14,878 bases of DNA from BOG-1184 sp964651515 (GTDB taxonomy: Bacteria > Fibrobacterota > Chitinivibrionia > Chitinivibrionales > Chitinispirillaceae): contig CAZYYB010000081.1 in assembly GCA_964651515.1 (NCBI GenBank), forward strand, positions 1 to 14,878. The letters are read 5' to 3'. The translations under genes and the position numbers were made by a program. Below, in pieces: positions 14,011 through 14,878 of the stretch (positions are counted from its first letter, which is position 1; each line of letters starts with the position of its first letter). The notes beneath the pieces are model-generated. The model did no database searches. It worked only from the letters and a program-made list of their open reading frames with translations, and had not been told where the DNA came from.

Positions 14011-14878
14011 TAACAACGTTTATTACCTCGCCGGTCCAGTTAAAAAGAACAATATTACCGGTCACATTGTCGAACACGGCCTTTTCATAGGCCGTGGTGG
14101 AATTTAATGCTCCAAACCTGAAAACCAGGGACCCATTCTCTGCAAAGGCTCCCATGCTCGATGAATTGCAGATAAGGATGGTATCGTTTCGCTCACCAAG
14201 TTCTCCACCGTTGATGCCTATGACTGTACTCTGCAAAGAAAACCCCGCTTTATAGTTGCCGTTTCTGTCAAAAACTTGTATCCGGTTATAGTCGCCTTGT
14301 CCATCTTCGATAAAGATATTTCCATTTGTGCTATCCGTCATTAAGAAACCAATACCGCCGAATTGGCCTGTCCCGCTACCCTGACTGCCCCAGGAGAAAA
14401 GAGAATCGCCGGTGATGGAATATGCTCGAACAATATGCGAATAGGCGTCGGCAATGTAGAGAGTATCTTGCAATACTCCCACGCCGCCTGCAGAGCCCGG
14501 GTATTGGAATTGTGACAATATGGTGCCCATTGTATCGAATCGAATGACCATATTGGATTTTGAAATGTCAAAAATCGTGTTCGAGTCTCCAACAGCAATG
14601 CAATTGAAGGTATAAGCATCTTGAACACCGCCGGGCAGATTCCAGGAATTTATCAAGGTTCCTGAAGCGGAAAATCTTTCAATCTCGGCAGGCGTTGAAG
14701 AATAAGCGGTGCCGTTTAAGATGACATAATTGCCGTGAGCATCTTTTTCGGCGTCGTAAAGCCATCCGTAACCGCCTATTTTGAATAAAGTGTCCTTAAT
14801 AGAAAACGCCGGCAAAATAGTGGCATAAGCCCCCCCGCTCATCCCCCCCACCCCATTCCCCGTATCCACCCCCCCCCC
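14003..14878 (-). CDS. NHL-type beta-propeller protein, partial (5' end outside window)
   Basis: The frame is open to the right edge, so the start is not seen; about 288 residues from the GTG at 14869 are readable. Blade-like repeats include IERFSASGTLINSWNLPG, VIRFDTMGTILSQFQYPG, VRAYSITGDSLFSWGSQG followed by the classic NHL link SGTGQFGGIGFL, and IQVFDRNGNYKAGFSL. Such propellers are binding scaffolds, often extracellular. A signal peptide or further domains may lie upstream. The visible N-terminal part is Gly-rich (TGNGVGGMSGGAYA) because of long G tracts. GC content is clearly lower (about 40-45 percent in sampled lines) than in glgB (about 70 percent in a sampled line), which suggests separate ancestry. 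It converges with the fibre-like gene. The ligand is unknown. Confidence 0.75.
   Translation of the reverse strand, partial: GGGVDTGNGVGGMSGGAYATILPAFSIKDTLFKIGGYGWLYDAEKDAHGNYVILNGTAYSSTPAEIERFSASGTLINSWNLPGGVQDAYTFNCIAVGDSNTIFDISKSNMVIRFDTMGTILSQFQYPGSAGGVGVLQDTLYIADAYSHIVRAYSITGDSLFSWGSQGSGTGQFGGIGFLMTDSTNGNIFIEDGQGDYNRIQVFDRNGNYKAGFSLQSTVIGINGGELGERNDTILICNSSSMGAFAENGSLVFRFGALNSTTAYEKAVFDNVTGNIVLFNWTGEVINVVRK

Overview
The window is a bacterial, mostly GC-rich chromosomal segment of about nine clear protein genes. Most are ordinary housekeeping genes: tRNA thiolation, an M29 aminopeptidase, an HU histone-like protein, serine hydroxymethyltransferase and a glycogen branching enzyme. The best lineage clue is a 1399-residue secreted peptidase of the C25 (gingipain/PorU) family with a FlgD-like C-terminal domain. 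That architecture belongs to type IX secretion and points to the Fibrobacterota-Chlorobi-Bacteroidota supergroup. The high GC and the long, spirochaete/chlamydia-like form of serine hydroxymethyltransferase suggest a less-studied branch (for example a Fibrobacterota relative) rather than a typical Bacteroidota; this is inference.

Layout. Positions 2-3094 form a plus-strand operon: the last 35 codons of mnmA, an unfamiliar 579-residue protein made of two degenerate protein-kinase-like halves, and an M29 metallo-aminopeptidase. It ends four bases from the convergent C25 peptidase gene (7298-3099, minus). Between that gene and the HU gene (7885-7586, minus) lies a GC-rich, strongly self-complementary stretch with a clear terminator and a plausible promoter. 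glyA (9537-8020, minus) is next. It is divergent from a membrane-anchored gluzincin metallopeptidase (9734-10636, plus), which converges on glgB (12721-10649, minus).

The last third is accessory in character. The 580-base gap after glgB holds glycine-rich repeat codons, two 9-base direct repeats around a hairpin, an orphan minus-strand terminator, and what looks like a broken fragment of a YhcG/DUF1016-type PD-(D/E)XK nuclease. A good sigma-70 promoter then drives a small fibre-like protein (13303-13956) with tail-fibre/surface repeats. The window ends in a partial NHL beta-propeller gene (minus) of clearly lower GC, whose 5' part runs into long G tracts at the window edge.

No complete new defence or mobile system is visible. 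The items most worth a second look are the double kinase-like protein coupled to mnmA, the structured stretch at 7394-7565, and the decayed nuclease and fibre region at 12733-13956.
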